A stretch of DNA of 64,000 nucleotides from the NCBI RefSeq assembly GCF_029227915.1, contig NC_079882.1:248001-312000 (forward strand), in the 5' to 3' direction. The notes beneath the pieces are model-generated. The model was not told the origin of the DNA, did not search any database, and saw only the letters and a list, made by a program, of their open reading frames with translations. Made by a program: the position numbers and the translations under genes. Each line of letters begins with the position of its first letter. Position 1 is the first letter of the stretch. The DNA is from Hydractinia symbiolongicarpus. Taxonomy: Eukaryota > Cnidaria > Hydrozoa > Anthoathecata > Hydractiniidae. This document shows, one piece after another, positions 1 through 13,510 of this stretch.

Positions 1-3000
1 TTTTCGTTTACCGGCGATTAAACCTCTTTTATTCCATGTCTCATCAAAAATGAAAAATTTTTTGAAAACTACAAGTCTCATGCGTTTTAGTGATGAAAAT
101 ATAATTTAAAAAATCGTTCGAGAAATGAGTTTACTCCCTGGGTACTTTCTCTGTATACTTTTGACTATACGGGCCGAGTCCAGGATTTGCGGGAAATCGC
201 GGGTTTTCGTTTGCCGGCGATTAAACTTATTTTATTCAGCGTCTCATAAAAAATGAAAACATTTTTGAAAACTACAAGTCTCATGCGTTTTACTGGTGAA
301 AAAATAATTTAAAAAATCGTTCCGGAAATGGGTTTACTTCCTGGGTACTTTCTTTATATACTTTTGACTATACGGGCCGAGTCCGGGATTTACGGAAAAT
401 CGCGGGTTTTCGTTTGCCGGCAATTAAACTTCTTTTATTCAGCGTCTCATCAAAAATGAAAACATTTTTTAAAACTACAAGTCTCATGCGTTTTAGTGAT
501 GAAAAAATAATTTAAAAAATCGTTCAGGAAATGAGTTTACTCCCTGGGTACTCTCTTTGTAAACTTTTGACTATGCGGGCCGAGTCTGGGATTTACGGAA
601 ATCGCGGGTTTTCGTTTGCCGGCAATTAAACTTCTTTTATTCAGCGTCTCATCAAAAATGTAAACATTTTTGAAAACTACAAGTCTGATGCGTTTTAGTG
701 ATGAAAAAATAATTTAAAAAATCGTTCAGGAAATGAGTTTATCCCTGGGTACTTTCTTTGTAAACTTTTGACTATGCCGGCCGAGTCCGGGATTTACGGG
801 AAATCGCGTGTTTTCGTTTGCCGGCGATTAAACTTCTTTTATTCAGCGTCTCATCAAAAATAAAATTTTTTTTGAACACTACAAGTCTCATGCGTTTTAG
901 TGTTGAAAAAATAATTTAAAAAATCGTTCAGGAAATGACTTTACTCCCTGGGTACTTTCTTTGTATACTTTTGACTATACGGGCCGAGTACGGGATTTAC
1001 AAGAAATCGCGTGTTTTTGTTTGCCGGCGATTAAACTTCCTTTTTACAGCGTCTCATCAAAAATGAAAAAAATTTGGAAAATTACAAGTCTCATGCGTTT
1101 TAGTGCTGAAAAAATAATTTAAAAAATCGTTCGGGAAATGAGTTTATTCCCTGGGTACTTTCTTTGTGTACTTTTGACTATACGGGCCGACTCCGGGGTG
1201 TACGGGAAAATCGCGGGTTTTCGTTTGCCGGCGATTAAACTTTTTTTATTCAGTGTCTCATCAAAAATGAAAACATTTTTTAAAACTACAAGTCTCATGC
1301 GTTTTAGTGCTGAAAAAATAATTTAAAAAATCGTTCGGGAAATGAGTTTACTCCCTGCGTACCTTCTTTGTATACTTTTGACTATACGGGCCGACTCCGG
1401 GGTTTACGGGAAATCGCGTGCTTTCATTTACCGGCGATTAAACCTCTTTTATACAGTGTGTCATCAAAAATGAAAATTTTTTTGAAAAGTACAAGTCTCA
1501 TGCGTTTTAGTGATGAAAAAATAATTTAAAAAATCGTTCGGGAAATGAGTTTACTCCCTGGGTACTTTCTCTGTATACTTTTGACTATACGGGCCGAGTC
1601 CGGGATTTGCGGGAAATCGCGGGTTTTCGTTTGCCGGCGATTAAACTTATTTTATTCAGCGTCTCATAAAAAATGAAAACATTTTTGAAAACTAAAAGTC
1701 TCATGCGTTTTACTGGTGAAAAAATAATTTAAAAAATCGTTCCGGAAATGGGTTTACTCCCTGGGTACTTTCTTTATATACTTTTGACTATACGGGCCGA
1801 CTCCGGGGTTTACGGGAAATCGCGTGTTTTCGTTTACCGGCGATTAAACCTCTTTTATTCAGTGTCTCATCAAAAATGAAAATTTTTTTGAAAACTACAA
1901 GTCTCATGCGTTTTAGTGATGAAAAAATAATTTAAAAAATCGTTCCGGAAATGGGTTTACTGCATGGGTACTTTCTTTATATACTTTTGACTATACGGGC
2001 CGAGTCCGGGATTTACGGGAAATCGCGGGTTTTCGTTTGCCGGCAATTAAACTTCTTCTATTCAGCGTCTCATCAAAAATGAAAACATTTTTGAAAACTA
2101 CAAGTCTCATGCGTTTTAGTGATGAAAAAATAATTTAAAAAATCGTTCAGGAAATGAGTTTACTCCTTGGGTACTTTCTTTGTATACTTTTGACTACACG
2201 GGCCGAGTCCGGGATTTACGGGAAATCGCGGGTTTTCCTTTGCCGGCGATTAAACTTCTTTTATTCAGTGTCTCATCAAAAATGAAAACATTTTTTAGAA
2301 CTACAAGTCTCATTACGTTTTAGTGATGAAAAAATAATTTAAAAAATCGTTCGGGAAATGAGTTTACTCCCTGGGTACTTTCTTTGTGTACTTTTGACTA
2401 TACGGGCCGAGTCCGGGATTTACGGAAAATCACGGGTTTTTGTTTGCCGGCAATTAAACTTCTTTTATTCAGCGTCTCATCAAAAATGAAAACATTTTTG
2501 AAAACTACAAGTCTCATGCGTTTCAGTGATGAAAAAATAATTTAAAAAATCGTTCAGGAAATGAGTTTACTCCCTGGGTACTTTCTTTGTAAACTTTTGA
2601 CTATGCGGGCCGAGTCTGGGATTTACGGGAAATTGCGGGTTTTCGTTTGCCGGCAATTAAACTTCTTTTATTCAGCGTCTCATCAAAAATGAAAACATTT
2701 TTGAAAACTACAAGTCTCATGCGTTTTAGTGATGAAAAAATAATTTAAAAAATCGTTCAGGAAATGAGTTTACTCCCTGGGTACTTTCTTTGTAAACTTT
2801 TGACTATGCCGGCCGAGTCCGGGATTTACGGGAAATCGCGTGATTTCGTTTGCCGGCGATTAAACTCCTTTTATTCAGCGTCTCATCAAAAATAAATTTT
2901 TTTTTGAACACTACAAGTCTCATGCGTTTTAGTGATGAAAAAATAATTTAAAAAATCGTTCAGGAAATGAGTTTACTCCCTGGGTACTTTCTTTGTGTAC

Positions 3001-3009
3001 TTTTGACTA

Positions 3010-4635
3010 TACGGGCCGACTCCGGGGTTTACGGGAAATCGCGTGTTTTCGTTTACCGGCGATTAAACCTCTTTTATTCAGTGTCTCATCAAAAATAAAT
3101 TTTTTTTGAAAACTACAAGTCTCATGCGTTTTAGTGATGAAAAAATAATTTAAAAAATCGTTCGGGAAATGAGTTTACTCCCTGGGTACTTTCTCTGTAT
3201 ACTTTTGACTATACGGGCCGAGTCCGGGATTTGCGGGAAATCGCGGGTTTTCGTTTGCCGGCGATTAAACTTATTATATTCAACGTCTCATAAAAAATGA
3301 AAACATTTTTGAAAACTACAAGTCTCATGCGTTTTACTGGTGAAAAAATAATTTAAAAAATCGTTCCGGAAATGGGTTTACTTCCTGGGTACTTTCTTTA
3401 TATACTTTTGACTATACGGGCCGAGTCCGGGATTTACGGGAAATCGCGGGTTTTTGTTTGCCGGCAATTAAACTTCTTCTATTCAGCGTCTCATCAAAAA
3501 TGAAAACATTTTTGAAAACTACAAGTCTCATGCGTTTTAGTGATGAAAAAATAATTTAAAAAATCGTTCAGGAAATGAGTTTACTCCCTGGGTACTTTCT
3601 TTGTATACTTTTGACTATACGGGCCGAGTCCGGGATTTACGGGAAATCGCGGGTTTTCCTTTGCCGGCGATTAAACGTCTTTTATTCAGTGTCTCATCAA
3701 AAATTAAAACATTTTTTAAAACTACAAGTCTCATGCGTTTTAGTGATGAAAAAATAATTTAAAAAATCGTTCAGGAAATGAGTTTACTCCCTGCGTACCT
3801 TCTTTGTATACTTTTGACTATACGGGCCGACTCCGGGGTTTACGGGAAATCGCGTGTTTTCGTTTACCGGCGATTAAACCTCTTTTATTCAACGTCTCAT
3901 CAAAAATGAAATTTTTTTTGAAAACTACAAGTCTCATGCGTTTTAGTGATGAAAAAATAATTTAAAAAATCGTTCGGGAAATGAGTTTACTCCCTGGGTA
4001 CTTTCTCTGTATACTTTTGACTATACGGGCCGAGTCCGGGATTTGCGGGAAATCGCGGGTTTTTGTTTGCCGGCGATTAAACTTATTATATTCAACGTCT
4101 CATAAAAAGTGAAAACATTTTTGAAAACTACAAGTCTCATGCGTTTTACTGGTGAAAAAATAATTTAAAAAATCGTTCCGGAAATGGGTTTACTTCCTGG
4201 GTACTTTCTTTATATACTTTTGACTATAAGGGCCGAGTCCGGGATTTACGGGAAATCGCGGGTTTTTGTTTGCCGGCAATTAAACTTCTTCTATTCAGCG
4301 TCTCATCAAAAATGAAAACATTTTTGAAAACTACAAGTCTCATGCGTTTTAGTGATGAAAAAATAATTTAAAAAATCGTTCAGGAAATGAGTTTACTCCC
4401 TGGGTACTTTCTTTGTATACTTTTGACTATACGGGCCGAGTCCGGGATTTACGGGAAATCGCGGGTTTTCCTTTGCCGGCGATTAAACGTCTTTTATTCA
4501 GTGTCTCATCAAAAATTAAAACATTTTTTAAAACTACAAGTCTCATGCGTTTTAGTGATGAAAAAATAATTTAAAAAATCGTTCGGGAAATGAGTTTACT
4601 CCCTGCGTACCTTCTTTGTATACTTTTGACTATAC
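3010..4635 (+). repeat. Higher-order repeat, 812 bp (4 monomers), two tandem copies
   Basis: The block at about 3.01-3.82 kb is repeated at about 3.82-4.63 kb. Private variants recur 812 bp apart: TTATTATATTCAACGTC near 3273 and 4085, and GATTAAACGTCTTTTATTC near 3669 and 4481, followed in both cases by AAAATTAAAAC. The copies are nearly identical, so the duplication is recent relative to the array. Edges are approximate. Confidence 0.85.
3620..3653 (+). other. Four CGGG boxes at helical spacing (example copy)
   Basis: CGGG occurs at 3620, 3631, 3640 and 3650, spacings of 11, 9 and 10 bp, so the boxes lie on about the same face of the helix. The pattern is present in most monomers and reads CCCG on the + strand of the right arm. 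Box 3 is lost in a recurrent subset with TTACGGAAAATC (for example near 14,392) and box 1 in copies with ATACAGGCC. A protein-binding or nucleosome-positioning role is inference only. A fifth CGGG lies in ATCGTTCGGGAA at the monomer end. Confidence 0.75.
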
Positions 4636-5279
4636 GGGCCGACTCCGGGGTTTACGGGAAATCGCGTGTTTTCGTTTACCGGCGATTAAACCTCTTTTAT
4701 TCAGCGTCTCATCAAAAATGAAAATTTTTTTGAAAACTACAAGTCTCATGCGTTTTAGTGATGAAAAAATAATTTAAAAAATCGTTCGGGAAATGAGTTT
4801 ACTCCCTGGGTACTTTCTTTGTATACTTTTGACTATACAGGCCGAGTCCGGGGTTCACGGGAAATCGCGGGTTTTCGTTTGCCGGCGATTAAACTTCTTT
4901 TATTTAGCGTCTCATCGAAAATGAAAAAAATTTTGAAAACTGCAAGTCTCATGTGTTTTAGTGATGAAAAAATAATTTAAAAAATCGTTCGGGAAATGAG
5001 TTTACTCCCTGGTACTTTCTTTGTGTACTTTTGACTATACGGGCCGAGTCCGGGATTTACGGGAAATCGCGTGTTTTCGTTTGCCGGTGATTAAACTTCT
5101 TCTTTTCAGCGTCTCATCAAAAATAAAATTTTTTTTGAAAATTACAAGTCTCATGCGTTTTACTGGTGAAAAAATAATTTAAAAAATCGTTCGGAAAATG
5201 AGTTTACTCCCTGGGTAATTTCTTTGTATACTTTTGACTATACGGGCCGAGTCCGGGATTTACGGGAAATCGCGGGTTT

Positions 5280-8130
5280 TCGTTTGCCGGCGATTAAACT
5301 TCTTTTATTCAGCGTCTCATCAAAACTGAAAACATTTTTGAAAATTACAAGTCTCATGCGATTTACTGGTAAAAAAATAATTTAAAAAATCGTTCGGGAA
5401 ATGAGTTTACTCCCTGGGTACTTTCTTTGTATACTTCTGACTAAACGGGCCGAGTCAGGGATTTACGGGAAATCGCGGTTTCCGTTTGCCGGCGATTAAA
5501 ATTCTTTTTGGCAACGTCTCATTAAAAATGAAAACATTTTTGAAAACTACAAGTCTCATGCGTTTTAGTGCTGAAAAAATAATTTAAAAAATCGTTCGGA
5601 AAATGAGTTTACTCCCTGGGTACTTTCTTTGTAAACTTTTGACTATGCCGGCCGAGTCCGGGACTTACGGGAAATCGCGTGTTTTCGTTTGCCGGCGATT
5701 AAACTTCTTTTATTCAGCGTCTCATCAAAAATAAATTTTTTTTTGAACACTACAAGTCTCATGCGTTTTAGTGATGAAAAAATAATTTAAAAAATCGTTC
5801 AGGAAATGAGTTTACTCCCTGGGTACTTTCTTTGTGTACTTTTGACTATACGGGCCGACTCCGAGGGTTTACGGGAAATCGCTGGTTTTCGTTTGCCGGC
5901 GATTCAACTTCTTTTAATTAGTGTCTCATCAAAAATGAAAACATTTTTTAAAACTACAAGTCTCATGCGTTTTAGTGCTGAAAAAATAATTTAAAAAATC
6001 GTTCGGGAAATGAGTTTACTCCCTGCGTACCTTCTTTGTATACTTTTGACTATACGGGCCGACTCCGGGGTTTACAGGAAATCGCGTGTTTTCGTTTGCC
6101 GGCGATTAAACTTCTTTTATTTAGCGTCTCATCGAAAATGAAAAATTTTTTGAAAACTGCAAGTCTCATGTGTTTTAGTGATGAAAAAATAATTTAAAAA
6201 ATCGTTCGGGAAATGAGTTTACTCCCTGGTACTTTCTTTGTATACTTTTGACTATACGGGCCGAGTCCGGGATTTACGGGAAATCGCGTGTTTTCGTTTG
6301 CCGGCGATTAAACTTCTTCTTTTCAGCATCTCATCAAAAATAAATTTTTTTTTGAAAACTACAAGTCTCATGCGTTTTACTGGTGAAAAAATAATTTAAA
6401 AAATCGTTCGGAAAATGAGTTTACTTCCTGGGTACTTTCTTTGTATACTTCTGACTAAACGGGCCGAGTCAGGGATTTACGGGAAATCGCGGGTTTCCGT
6501 TTACCGGCGATTAAACTTCTTCTTTTCAGCGTCTCATCAAAAATAAAATTTTTTTTGAAAACTACAAGTCTCATGCGTTTTACTGGTGAAAAAATAATTT
6601 AAAAAATTGTTCGGAAAATGAGTTTACTTCCTGGGTACTTTCTTTGTATACTTCTGACTAAACGGGCCGAGTCAGGGATTTACGGGAAATCGCGGGTTTC
6701 CGTTTACCGGCGATTAAACTTCTTTTTGGCAGCGTCTCATTAAAAATGAAAACATTTTTGAAAACTACAAGTCTCATGCGTTTTAGTGCTGAAAAAATAA
6801 TTTAAAAAATCGTTCGGAAAATGAGTTTACTCCCTGGGTAAATTCTTTGTATACTTTTGACTATACGGGCCGAGTCCGGGATTTACGGGAAATCGCGGGT
6901 TTTTTTTTGCCGGCGATTAAACTTCTTTTATTCAGCGTCTCATCAAAACTGAAAACATTTTTGAAAATTACAAGTCTCATGCGATTTACTGGTAAAAAAA
7001 TAATTTAAAAAATCATTCGGGAAATGAGTTTACTCCCTGGGTACTTTCTTTGTATACTTCTGACTAAACGGGCCGAGTCAGGGATTTACGGGAAATCGCG
7101 GGTTTCCGTTTGCCGGCGATTAAAATTCTTTTTGGCAACGTCTCATTAAAAATGAAAACATTTTTGAAAACTACAAGTCTCATGCGTTTTAGTGCTGAAA
7201 AAATAATTTAAAAAATCGTTCGGAAAATGAGTTTACTCCCTGGGTACTTTCTTTGTAAATTTTTGACTATGCCGGCCGAGTCCGGGACTTACGGGAAATC
7301 GCGTGTTTTCGTTTGCCGGCGATTAAACTTCTTTTATTCAGCGTCTCATCAAAAATAAATTTTTTTTTGAACACTACAAGTCTCATGCGTTTTAGTGATG
7401 AAAAAATAATTTAAAAAATCGTTCAGGAAATGAGTTTACTCCCTGGGTACTTTCTTTGTGTACTTTTGACTATACGGGCCGACTCCGGGGTTTACGGGAA
7501 ATCGCGGGTTTTCGTTTGCCGGCGATTAAACTTCTTTTATTCAGCGTCTCATCAAAACTGAAAACATTTTTGAAAATTACAAGTCTCATGCGATTTACTG
7601 GTAAAAAAATAATTTAAAAAATCGTTCGGGAAATGAGTTTACTCCCTGGGTACTTTCTTTGTATACTTCTGACTAAACGGGCCGAGTCAGGGATTTACGG
7701 GAAATCGCGGGTTTCCGTTTGCCGGCGATTAAAATTCTTTTTGGCAACGTCTCATTAAAAATGAAAACATTTTTGAAAACTACAAGTCTCATGCGTTTTA
7801 GTGCTGAAAAAATAATTTAAAAAATCGTTCGGAAAATGAGTTTACTCCCTGGGTACTTTCTTTGTAAACTTTTGACTATGCCGGCCGAGTCCGGGACTTA
7901 CGGGAAATCGCGTGTTTTCGTTTGCCGGCGATTAAACTTCTTTTATTCAGCGTCTCATCAAAAATAAATTTTTTTTTGAACACTACAAGTCTCATGCGTT
8001 TTAGTGATGAAAAAATAATTTAAAAAATCGTTCAGGAAATGAGTTTACTCCCTGGGTACTTTCTTTGTGTACTTTTGACTATACGGGCCGACTCCGGGGT
8101 TTACGGGAAATCGCGGGTTTTCGTTTGCCG
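5280..8130 (+). repeat. Higher-order repeat block with 1623-bp (8-mer) and 609-bp (3-mer) spacings
   Basis: The private variant CATCAAAACTGAAAAC, followed by GCGATTTACTGGTAAAA, occurs at about 5321, 6944 and 7553. The spacings, 1623 and 609 bp, are 8 and 3 monomers. Accompanying variants travel with it: TTTTTGGCAACGTCTCATT, GTAAACTTTTGACTATGCC and AAATAAATTTTTTTTTGAAC. Mixed 8- and 3-monomer spacing of one haplotype suggests successive in-register exchanges. Edges are approximate. Confidence 0.8.
6361..6766 (+). repeat. Tandem duplication of a single monomer
   Basis: Two adjacent 203-bp monomers share the private combination TTTACTTCCTGGG, ACTTCTGACTAAACGGG, GAGTCAGGG and GGGTTTCCGTTTACCGG. 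They differ at only a few bases (for example AAATCGTTCGG against AAATTGTTCGG, and TCTTTTCAGC against TTTTTGGCAGC near the far edge). This is a one-monomer amplification. Confidence 0.8.
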
Positions 8131-10070
8131 GCGATTAAACTTCTTTTATTCAGTGTCTCATCAAAAATGAAAACATTTTTTAAAACTACAAGTCTCATGC
8201 GTTTTAGTGCTGAAAAAATAATTTAAAAAATCGTTCGGGAAATGAGTTTACTCCCTGCGTACCTTCTTTGTATACTTTTGACTATACGGCCGACTCCGGG
8301 GTTTACGGGAAATCGCGTGTTTTCGTTTACCGGCGATTAAACCTCTTTTATTCAGTGTCTCATCAAAAATAAAATTTTTTTGAAAACTACAAGTCTCATG
8401 CGTTTTAGTGATGAAAAAATAATTTAAAAAATCGTTCGGGAAATGAGTTTACTCCCTGGGTACTTTCTCTGTATACTTTTGACTATACGGGCCGAGTCCG
8501 GGATTTGCGGGAAATCGCGGGTTTTCGTTTGCCGGCGATTAAACTTATTTTATTCAGCGTCTCATAAAAAATGAAAACATTTTTGAAAACTACAAGTCTC
8601 ATGCGTTTTACTGGTGAAAAAATAAGTTAAAAAATCGTTCCGGAAATGGGTTTACTCCCTGGGTACTTTCGTTATATACTTTTGACTATACGGGCCGAGT
8701 CCGGGATTTACGGGAAATCGCGGGTTTTTGTTTGCCGGCAATTAAACTTCTTCTATTCAGCGTCTCATCAAAAATGAAAACATTTTTGAAAACTACAAGT
8801 CTCATGCGTTTTAGTGATGAAAAAATAATTTAAAAAATCGTTCAGAAAATGAGTTTACTCCCTGGGTACTTTCTTTGTATACTTTTGACTATACGGGCCG
8901 AGTCCGGGATTTACGGGAAATCGCGGGTTTTCCTTTGCCGGCGATTAAACTTCTTTTATTCAGTGTCTCATCAAAAATGAAAACATTTTTTAAAACTACA
9001 AGTCTCATGCGTTTTAGTGATGAAAAAATAATTTAAAAAATCGTTCGGGAAATGAGTTTACTCCCTGCGTACCTTCTTTGTATACTTTTGACTATACGGG
9101 CCGACTCCGTGGTTTACGGGAAATCGCGTGTTTTCCTTTACCGGCGATTAAACCTCTTTTATTCAGCGTCTCATCAAAAATGAAAATTTTTTTGAAAACT
9201 ACAAGTCTCATGCGTTTTAGTGATGAAAAAATAATTTAAAAAATCGTTCGAGAAATGAGTTTACTCCCTGGGTACTTTCTTTGTATACTTTTGACTATAC
9301 AGGCCGAGTCCGGGGTTTACGGGAAATCGCGGGTTTTCGTTTGCCGGCGATTAAACTTCTTTTATTCAGTGTCTCATCAAAAATGAAAACATTTTTTAAA
9401 ACTACAAGTCTCATGCGTTTTAGTGCTGAAAAAATAATTTAAAAATTCGTTCGGGAAATGAGTTTACTCCCTGCGTACCTTCTTTGTATACTTTTGACTA
9501 TACGGCCGACTCCGGGGTTTACGGGAAATCGCGTGTTTTCGTTTACCGGCGATTAAACCTCTTTTATTCAGTGTCTCATCAAAAATAAAATTTTTTTGAA
9601 AACTACAAGTCTCATGCGTTTTAGTGCTGAAAAAATAATTTAAAAAATCGTTCGGGAAATGAGTTTACTCCCTGGGTACTTTCTCTGTATACTTTTGACT
9701 ATACGGGCCGAGTCCGGGATTTGCGGGAAATCGCAGGTTTTCGATTGCCGGCGATTAAACTTATTTTATTCAGCGTCTCATAAAAAATGAAAACATTTTT
9801 GAAAACTACAAGTCTCATGCGTTTTACTGGTGAAAAAATAATTTAAAAAATCGTTCCGGAAATGGGTTTACTCCCTGGGTACTTTCTTTATATACTTTTG
9901 ACTATACGGGCCGAGTCCGGGATTTACGGGAAATCGCGGGTTTTCGTTTGCCGGCAATTAAACTTCTTCTATTCAGCGTCTCATCAAAAATGAAAACTTT
10001 TTTGAAAACTACAAGTCTCATGCGTTTTAGTGATGAAAAAATAATTTAAAAAATCGTTCAGGAAATGTGT
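8100..10070 (+). repeat. Higher-order repeat, about 1216 bp (6 monomers), partial copies
   Basis: The private deletion ACTATACGGCCGACTCC (one G lost) occurs at 8281 and 9497, 1216 bp apart. The flanking order of variants matches for about 750 bp in each copy (8.10-8.85 and 9.31-10.07 kb): CTCTGTATAC with TTTGCGGG, TCATAAAAAATG, TTTATTCAGTG. Beyond about 10.07 kb the copies diverge. Confidence 0.75.
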
Positions 10071-10839
10071 TTACTCCCTGGGTACTTTCTTTGTAAACTT
10101 TTGACTATGCTGGCCGAGTCCGGGACTTACGGGAAATCGCGTGTTTTCGTTTGCCGGCGAATAAACTTCTTTTATTCAGCGTCTCATCAAAAATAAATTT
10201 TTTTTTGAACACTACAAGTCTCATGCGTTTTAGTGATGAAAAAATAATTTAAAAAATCGTTCAGGAAATGAGTTTACTCCCTGGGTACTTTCTTTGTGTA
10301 CTTTTGACTATACGGGCCGACTCCGGGGTTTACGGGAAATCGCGGGTTTTCGTTTGCCGGCGATTAAACTTCTTTTATTCAGTGTCTCATCAAAAATAAT
10401 TTTTTTTTGAAAACTACAAGTCTCATGCGTTTTAGTGATGAAAAAATAATTTAAAAAATCGTTCGGGAAATGAGTTTACTCCCTGGGTACTTTCTCTGTA
10501 TACTTTTGACTATACGGGCCGAGTCCGGGATTTGCGGGAAATCGCGGGTTTTCGTTTGCCGGCGATTAAACTTATTTTATTCAGCGTCTCATAAAAAATG
10601 AAAACATTTTTGAAAACTACAAGTCTCATGCGTTTTACTGGTGAAAAAATAATTTAAAAAATCGTTCCGGAAATGGGTTTACTCCCTGGGTACTTTCGTT
10701 ATATACTTTTGACTATACGGGCCGAGTCCGGGATTTATGGGAAATCGCGGGTTTTCGTTTGCCGGCAATTAAACTTCTTCTATTCAGCGTCTCATCAAAA
10801 ATGAAAACATTTTTTAAAACTACAAGTCTCATGCGTTTT

Positions 10840-12450
10840 AGTGATGAAAAAATAATTTAAAAAATCGTTCGGGAAATGAGTTTACTCCCTGCGTACCTTC
10901 TTTGTATACTTTTGACTATACGGGCCGACTCCGTGGTTTACGGGAAATCGCGTGTTTTCCTTTACCGGCGATTAAACCTCTTTTATTCAGCGTCTCATCA
11001 AAAATGAAAATTTTTTTGAAAACTACAAGTCTCATGCGTTTTAGTGATGAAAAAATAATTTAAAAAATCGTTCGGGAAAGGAGTTTACTCCCTGGGTACT
11101 TTCTTTGTATACTTTTGACTATACAGGCCGAGTCCGGGGTTTACGGGAAATCGCGGGTTTTCGTTTGCCGGCGATTAAACTTCTTTTATTCAGTGTCTCA
11201 TCAAAAATGAAAACATTTTTTAAAACTACAAGTCTCATGCGTTTTAGTGATGAAAAAATAATTTAAAAAATCGTTCGGGAAATGAGTTTACTCCCTGCGT
11301 ACCTTCTTTGTATACTTTTGACTATACAAGCCGACTCCGGGGTTTACGGGAAATCGCGTGTTTTCGTTTACCGGCGATTAAACCTCTTTTATTCAGCGTC
11401 TCATCAAAAATGAAAATTTTTTTAAAAACTACAAGTCTCATGCGTTTTAGTGATGAAAAAATAATTTAAAAAATCGTTCGGGAGATGAGTTTACTCCCTG
11501 GGTACTTTCTTTGTATGCTTTTGACTATACAGGCCGAGTCCGGGATTTACGGGAAATCGCGGGTTTTCGTTTGCCGGCGATTAAACTTATTTTATTCAGC
11601 GTCTCAAAAAAAATGAAAACATTTTTGAAAACTACAAGTCTCATGCGTTTTAGTGATGAAAAAATAATTTAAAAAATCGTTCGGGAAATGAGTTTACTCC
11701 CTGCGTACCTTCTTTGTATACTTTTGACTATACGGGCCGACTCCGTGGTTTACGGGAAATCGCGTGTTTTCCTTTACCGGCGATTAAACCTCTTTTATTC
11801 AGCGTCTCATCAAAAATGAAAATTTTTTTGAAAACTACAAGTCTCATGCGTTTTAGTGATGAAAAAATAATTTAAAAAATCGTTCGGGAAATGAGTTTAC
11901 TCCCTGGGTACTTTCTTTGTATACTTTTGACTATACAGGCCGAGTCCGGGGTTTACGGGAAATCGCGGGTTTTCGTTTGCCGGCGATTAAACTTCTTTTA
12001 TTCAGTGTCTCATCAAAAATGAAAACATTTTTTAAAACTACAAGTCTCATGCGTTTTAGTGCTGAAAAAATAATTTAAAAAATCGTTCGGGAAATGAGTT
12101 TACTCCCTGCGTACCTTCTTTGTATACTTTTGACTATACAAGCCGACTCCGGGGTTTACGGGAAATCGCGTGTTTTCGTTTACCGGCGATTAAACCTCTT
12201 TTATTCAGCGTCTCATCAAAAATGAAAATTTTTTTGAAAACTACAAGTCTCATGCGTTTTAGTGATGAAAAAATAATTTAAAAAATCGTTCGGGAATTGA
12301 GTTTACTCCCTGGGTACTTTCTTTATATACTTTTGACTATACGGGCCGAGTCCGGGATTTACGGGAAATCGCGGGTTTTCGTTTGCCGGCAATTAAACTT
12401 CTTCTATTCAGCGTCTCATCAAAAATGAAAACTTTTTTGAAAACTACAAG
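10840..12450 (+). repeat. Higher-order repeat, 812 bp (4 monomers), two copies
   Basis: CTCCGTGGTTTACGGG lies at about 10,929 and 11,741, and CTATACAAGCCGACTCC at about 11,325 and 12,136, each pair about 811-812 bp apart. A further ACAAGCC copy near 12,746 is 3 monomers on. The CCGTGG variant also occurs near 9107, about 9 monomers upstream, so the block shares ancestry with the 8-10 kb region. Confidence 0.78.
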
Positions 12451-12899
12451 TCTCATGCGTTTTAGTGATGAAAAAATAATTTAAAAAATCGTTCAGGAAA
12501 TGAGTTTACTCCCTGGGTACTTTCTTTGTATACTTTTGACTATACGGGCCGAGTCCGGGATTTACGGGAAATCGCAGGTTTTCCTTTGCCGGCGATTAAA
12601 CTTCTTTTATTCAGTGTCTCATCAAAAATGAAAACATTTTTTAAAACTACAAGTCTCATGCGTTTTAGTGATGAAAAAATAATTTAAAAAATCGTTCGGG
12701 AAATGAGTTTACTCCCTGCGTACCTTCTTTGTATACTTTTGACTATACAAGCCGACTCCGGGGTTTACGGGAAATCGCTTGTTTTCGTTTACCGGCGATT
12801 AAACCTCTTTTATTCAGCGTCTCATCAAAAATGAAAATTTTTTTAAAAACTACAAGTCTCATGCGTTTTAGTGATGAAAAAATAATTTAAAAAATCGTT

Positions 12900-13510
12900 C
12901 GGGAAATGAGTTTACTCCCTGGGTACTTTCTTTGTATGCTTTTCACTATACAGGCCGAGTCCGGGATTTACGGGAAATCGCGGGTTTTCGTTTGCCGGCG
13001 ATTAAACTTATTTTATTCAGCGTCTCAAAAAAAATGAAAACATTTTTGAAAACTACAAGTCTCATGCGTTTTAGTGATGAAAAAATAATTTAAAAAATCG
13101 TTCGGGAAATGAGTTTACTCCCCGGGTACTTTCTTTGTATGCTTTTGACTATACAGGCCGAGTCCGGGATTTACGGGAAATCGCGGGTTTTCGTTTGCCG
13201 GCGATTAAACTTATTTTATTCAGCGTCTCAAAAAAAATGAAAACATTTTTGAAAACTACAAGTCTCATGCGTTTTAGTGATGAAAAAATAATTTAAAAAA
13301 TCGTTCGGGAAATGAGTTTACTCCCTGGGTACTTTCTTTGTATACTTTTGACTATACAGGCCGAGTCCGGGATTTACGGGAAATCGCGGGTTTTCGTTTG
13401 CCGGCGATTAAACTTATTTTATTCAGCGTCTCAAAAAAAATGAAAACATTTCTGAAAACTACAAGTCTCATGCGTTTTAGTGATGAAAAAATAATTTAAA
13501 AAATCGTTCA
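12900..13510 (+). repeat. Near-identical triplication of one monomer
   Basis: Three successive monomers share GTATGC or GTATAC, then ACTATACAGGCC, and TCAAAAAAAATGAAAAC in place of TCATCAAAAATG. The CTCAAAAAAAATG landmark is at 13,024, 13,227 and 13,430, exactly 203 bp apart. They differ at very few bases (CCCTGGG against CCCCGGG, GTATGC against GTATAC, TTTTTG against TTTCTG). Confidence 0.82.
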
